Shown here: piece by piece, positions 6,101 through 7,368 of the stretch
Position numbering within the stretch: the first letter of the stretch is position 1
Layout: the number at the start of each line of letters is the position of its first letter
Made by a program: the position numbers and the translations under genes
Notes under the pieces: generated by a model
The model's input: only the letters and a program-made list of their open reading frames with translations
Databases searched by the model: none
What the model was told of the DNA's origin: nothing
NCBI GenBank assembly: GCA_965602635.1
Contig: CBFCZU010000215.1
Location: forward strand, 1-7,368
Length of the DNA stretch: 7,368 nucleotides
Direction of reading: 5' to 3'
Source of the DNA: CBFCZU01 sp965602635
GTDB lineage: Bacteria; Planctomycetota; Phycisphaerae; SM23-33

Positions 6101-7368
6101 GGCGGCACGCTGCTCGATGTCAGCGGCACCCTCGCGATGGATCGCCGCTTTGTCACGCTGAGTCTCATCCCTGACCAGGGCGGCGGCGACGAGAAGCGGG
6201 CACGCAGCATCCCCCTCATGAACGCCGAGGCGACCCGCGTGGCGCGGGACATCGAGCTGATGTTCGGACGCAGGCGCACGCGCGGATCGCCCATGTCCTT
6301 GCGCGGTGGCAGGGGATGGGGCGGCGAAGTCAGGGCTCTCGCCCGGCCATCCAGGCTGCGCGCTCCGCGCCAAGTCTCTAACATAGACCTAGACCTGGTA
6401 GTCGGCGTGCCGAATCTCGCGGGGCCGATGATTAATCTCAAGAAGGCCTGGTCCGGCAGAAGGGGCATCCCCTTCAGTGTGCGCAACGGAGTGTTGTACG
6501 CGGACGGACACGTCAGCTGGGAGGGAGACGGGGACGCGTACTCAGACTGGAACGGGCGCTGGCTCGTGGACGTGGACGGGGACCCTATGTCCTGGGGTAT
6601 GCCCACGACCAGGCCCGCCCGGATGAAAAGGCTGCTCGTGTCGTTGGATGAGGAGAGGGGGGAGGAACTCGGGTGGCTGATCCGGCGTCTGGAGGCCGGG
6701 GCCGCCCCGAACGTTCTGTACCGGCGTCCGAGCTTCACGGGCGATCACCGCATCTTCTGCGACCTGCTGTCGTACGCGCCGGGGATGAACACCTCGGCCG
6801 CGGACGTCGCCGCGGTCCTGGAGGCCGAGGCCCGCGCCGACAAGCGCGCCGCCGCGGGCAAGATAGACCCGGCCGCCAAGGCCCTGATCGACAAGGCCCG
6901 CAAGGCCGGCTGGCAGAGCGTTGTCATTCCCGACGCCAAGGGCAAGGCCGTCCTGACCGTCACCTTCGACGGTGCGGGGCGGTTCGCCTACCGGCGGCGG
7001 ACCTGGACCGGCCTGGACGAACGGGTCATCTGCGACGGGGCGACGCTGTGGCACCTGTACGACGAGATCGGCATGGGCGCCCGGCGGAAGGTCAGCCGCT
7101 TCCACCGCGCCACCCTTGCCCGCCTGGTGCCGTGGTTCCTGCCCCCGGCCGCCGACCTCGCCCGCGGGGTGAACGTCCTGCACGTCGGCCCGCGGACGGT
7201 GGCCGTCTCGCCCGTCGGGGCCGAGGACGCCAAGGACGACAGCGGCAAGCCCGTCAGGTACGTCCGGCTGCACCTGATCTTCGCCGCCGACGGGCGCCTG
7301 GCCGAGCGACGCGTGGTCGAGATGCCCTCGGGCAAGACCCTCGCCCGGCAGACCTACGCCGCCGACGG
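3134..7368 (+). CDS. Membrane-anchored FecR-VIT-vWA-like protein, putative sigma regulator (3' end outside window)
   Basis: The frame is open from ATG 3134 to the right edge: 1411 codons with no stop, and the protein continues. Residues 1-77 are predicted cytoplasmic and end in a basic patch 'RRGKRRHATK' (51-60). They contain 'VERLLSVAYDPEVPDEAFV' (20-38), like the N-terminal helices of FecR-type regulators. There is no Cys, so this is not a zinc anti-sigma domain. One membrane helix spans about 78-96. A Pro/Ala linker (101-152) leads to a FecR domain (about 154-262: 'RRRVALPDGSVAYLNRGSEL', 'ITALGTKFAVRT', 'VTQGKVRVSG'). A VIT domain follows (about 318-434: 'LEGTFYFPLPPDA', 'ARYVFEDIMHTRRDPALLEW', 'RIVLSYVQKL'). 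Next come a vWA-like domain (556-722) and a segment common in VIT proteins ('MSPFTSLLVLENEAMY', 834-849). Residues 931-1210 are atypical, and the C-terminus (from about 1268) is perhaps LolA-like. By analogy with FecI/FecR, the tail would control the sigma factor encoded just upstream. The ligand and downstream partners are unknown. Confidence 0.88.
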   Translation, partial: MTTDRTHRESDVPDVGDENVERLLSVAYDPEVPDEAFVRGVRQRMLLAAERRGKRRHATKPALAVLRGLRLWPAGARMLACAAAAVVLIGLGVLLSEAIKGPRPAAPVLSGAWPTRPTAPVAAAVVARQLLGDGGLTARPRPAAPAPKPVAVGSRIETKANQRRRVALPDGSVAYLNRGSELRVISARGVSLARGEVFVEVARPRPGGRERFVLATPDRRITALGTKFAVRTDAGRTDVLVTQGKVRVSGYDGLVHAGRQLSCGRWAGGEKLTAAPRASHALAWTKDLMAAGSPLVPGSDYAGGALVCLDPDGQEARLSLRKYHVDVHVEDGFARTTIDQTYFNHMNRRLEGTFYFPLPPDASISRLAMYVNGKLMEGGMAERGHARYVFEDIMHTRRDPALLEWVDGTTFKMRVFPLEGRQEKRIVLSYVQKLPTLYGRTEYRFAGGHSMELVGQWSFRARVAGGAELKWESPTHKLQAAKKGGDLLLDVKAKQVMPDEDVVLHVHETDPGVHATDFARFATAAHEKHRYLMLRYRPELGEPMGAAAEQAGPQEWAFLFETSGDRDPLLARAQIDILKAMLERLEPADRFTVLAAGTHVRSLGESPQPVTAENIAAAVEFLEKAHLVGALDLEGALAAAGDALTDFEGANLVHLGTGIAVLGKRETNELVKLIPAGVRYVGVGVGKRWSRGFMAEAAAQTGGYFTQINPDENVPFRAFELVSTLRTPRLMKVTVTDPAGKWRFLTFGDSLAEGEELCAVARLGEAEPLPAMVTIAATLDGKAWSREIPVEAAAEGADYLPRFWAKLEIDRLLAGDVKTNRDKIIALSKAMYVMSPFTSLLVLENEAMYKQYKVDRGRKDHWALYPAPGQIKVVHEPDPRWTGRRPAKDPKDKGKKPSADEVLKTILVRIPPPLFASQGIRQQYGGHALTAWHLYSGAYAVPYDYSYSGSGRININTAPRLVIYSGSLPFRVKTLGVSGGGSGGGLLGLGGTLLDVSGTLAMDRRFVTLSLIPDQGGGDEKRARSIPLMNAEATRVARDIELMFGRRRTRGSPMSLRGGRGWGGEVRALARPSRLRAPRQVSNIDLDLVVGVPNLAGPMINLKKAWSGRRGIPFSVRNGVLYADGHVSWEGDGDAYSDWNGRWLVDVDGDPMSWGMPTTRPARMKRLLVSLDEERGEELGWLIRRLEAGAAPNVLYRRPSFTGDHRIFCDLLSYAPGMNTSAADVAAVLEAEARADKRAAAGKIDPAAKALIDKARKAGWQSVVIPDAKGKAVLTVTFDGAGRFAYRRRTWTGLDERVICDGATLWHLYDEIGMGARRKVSRFHRATLARLVPWFLPPAADLARGVNVLHVGPRTVAVSPVGAEDAKDDSGKPVRYVRLHLIFAADGRLAERRVVEMPSGKTLARQTYAAD
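4799..5299 (+). other. vWA-like domain with degraded metal site, within the FecR-VIT protein
   Basis: Residues 556-722 follow the VIT domain, where other VIT proteins carry a von Willebrand A domain. The expected beta-strand and helix pattern is present. The metal-site motif DxSxS reads E-T-S-G-D (561-565). The usual Thr of the second loop is replaced by Ala or Leu in 'VGALDLEGAL' (628-637). The usual Asp of the third loop is absent in 'HLGTGIAVLG' (654-663). A later 'VRYVGVGVG' (678-686) and 'AAAQTGGYFTQI' (697-708) match the ends of vWA domains. The fold is therefore likely, but classical metal-dependent binding is not. Confidence 0.65.
5930..6745 (+). other. Segment of the FecR-VIT gene with relaxed codon use and a prepilin-like motif
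   Basis: Across residues 931-1210, 50 of 280 codons end in A or T by my count. The figures are 14 of 280 for residues 541-820 and 7 of 201 after residue 1210. Codons rare elsewhere in the gene (ATA, CTA, AGT, TAT, AGA) cluster here. The segment contains a Gly-rich run (978-991), Arg-rich stretches (1046-1080), and 'YADGHVSW' (1122-1129). I recognise no whole domain. It may be a fast-evolving or inserted part of the protein. The reading frame stays open throughout. Confidence 0.6.

Noticed and set aside
3329..6373. A 1014-codon frame on the - strand
   Set aside because: It mirrors the sense gene in a genome with extreme third-position GC, where antisense stops are rare. Its translation is a monotonous Ala/Gly/Arg/Leu/Gln/His mix with no recognisable domain, while the + frame carries clear FecR and VIT motifs.
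6542..7273. A 243-codon frame on the - strand over the end of the FecR-VIT gene
   Set aside because: It is another antisense shadow: no ribosome binding site that I can see, no recognisable domain, and complete overlap with the sense reading frame.

Overview
The window is very GC-rich, and its sense genes use G or C at almost every third codon position. All genes I can support lie on the + strand. The gene content is a GH123/DUF4091-type hydrolase, an ECF sigma factor with a long sigma2-sigma4 linker, and a large membrane-anchored FecR-VIT-vWA-like protein. That combination suggests a Planctomycetota chromosome, perhaps Phycisphaerae. This is inferred from protein families only; there is no rRNA or other phylogenetic marker here.

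Layout. (1) 2-760 is the C-terminal 252 residues of a DUF4091/GH123-like glycoside hydrolase whose start lies outside the window. (2) 761-850 is a short spacer with two GC-rich inverted repeats and a good ribosome binding site. (3) 851-2242 encodes a 463-residue secreted protein of unknown function, with a signal peptide and a C-terminal domain resembling the PsbP/DcrB/DUF1795 type. (4) 2243-2457 is a 215-base gap with several GC-rich inverted repeats, including a perfect 8-bp hairpin in the leader of the next gene. (5) 2458-3105 encodes a 215-residue ECF sigma factor that starts at TTG. (6) 3134 to the right edge is one uninterrupted reading frame of at least 1411 codons. It encodes a cytoplasmic N-terminus, one membrane helix, a FecR domain, a VIT domain, a vWA-like domain with a degraded metal site, and a long C-terminal part that continues past the window.

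How the parts may work together. The sigma factor and the FecR-VIT protein are separated by 28 bases and are probably one operon, in the usual sigma/FecR-regulator order. By analogy with FecI-FecR, the short cytoplasmic tail of the large protein would hold or activate the sigma factor, while the roughly 1300-residue extracytoplasmic part would sense or bind something in the periplasm or at the cell surface. The regulon cannot be read from this window. The upstream secreted protein and glycoside hydrolase are possible targets only by proximity.

The most interesting points are the fusion of a FecR regulator to VIT and degenerate vWA modules, and two blocks within that gene where codon use relaxes sharply. 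The second block carries a prepilin-like 'YADGHVSW' motif. A 1014-codon antisense frame over the same region is a composition artefact.
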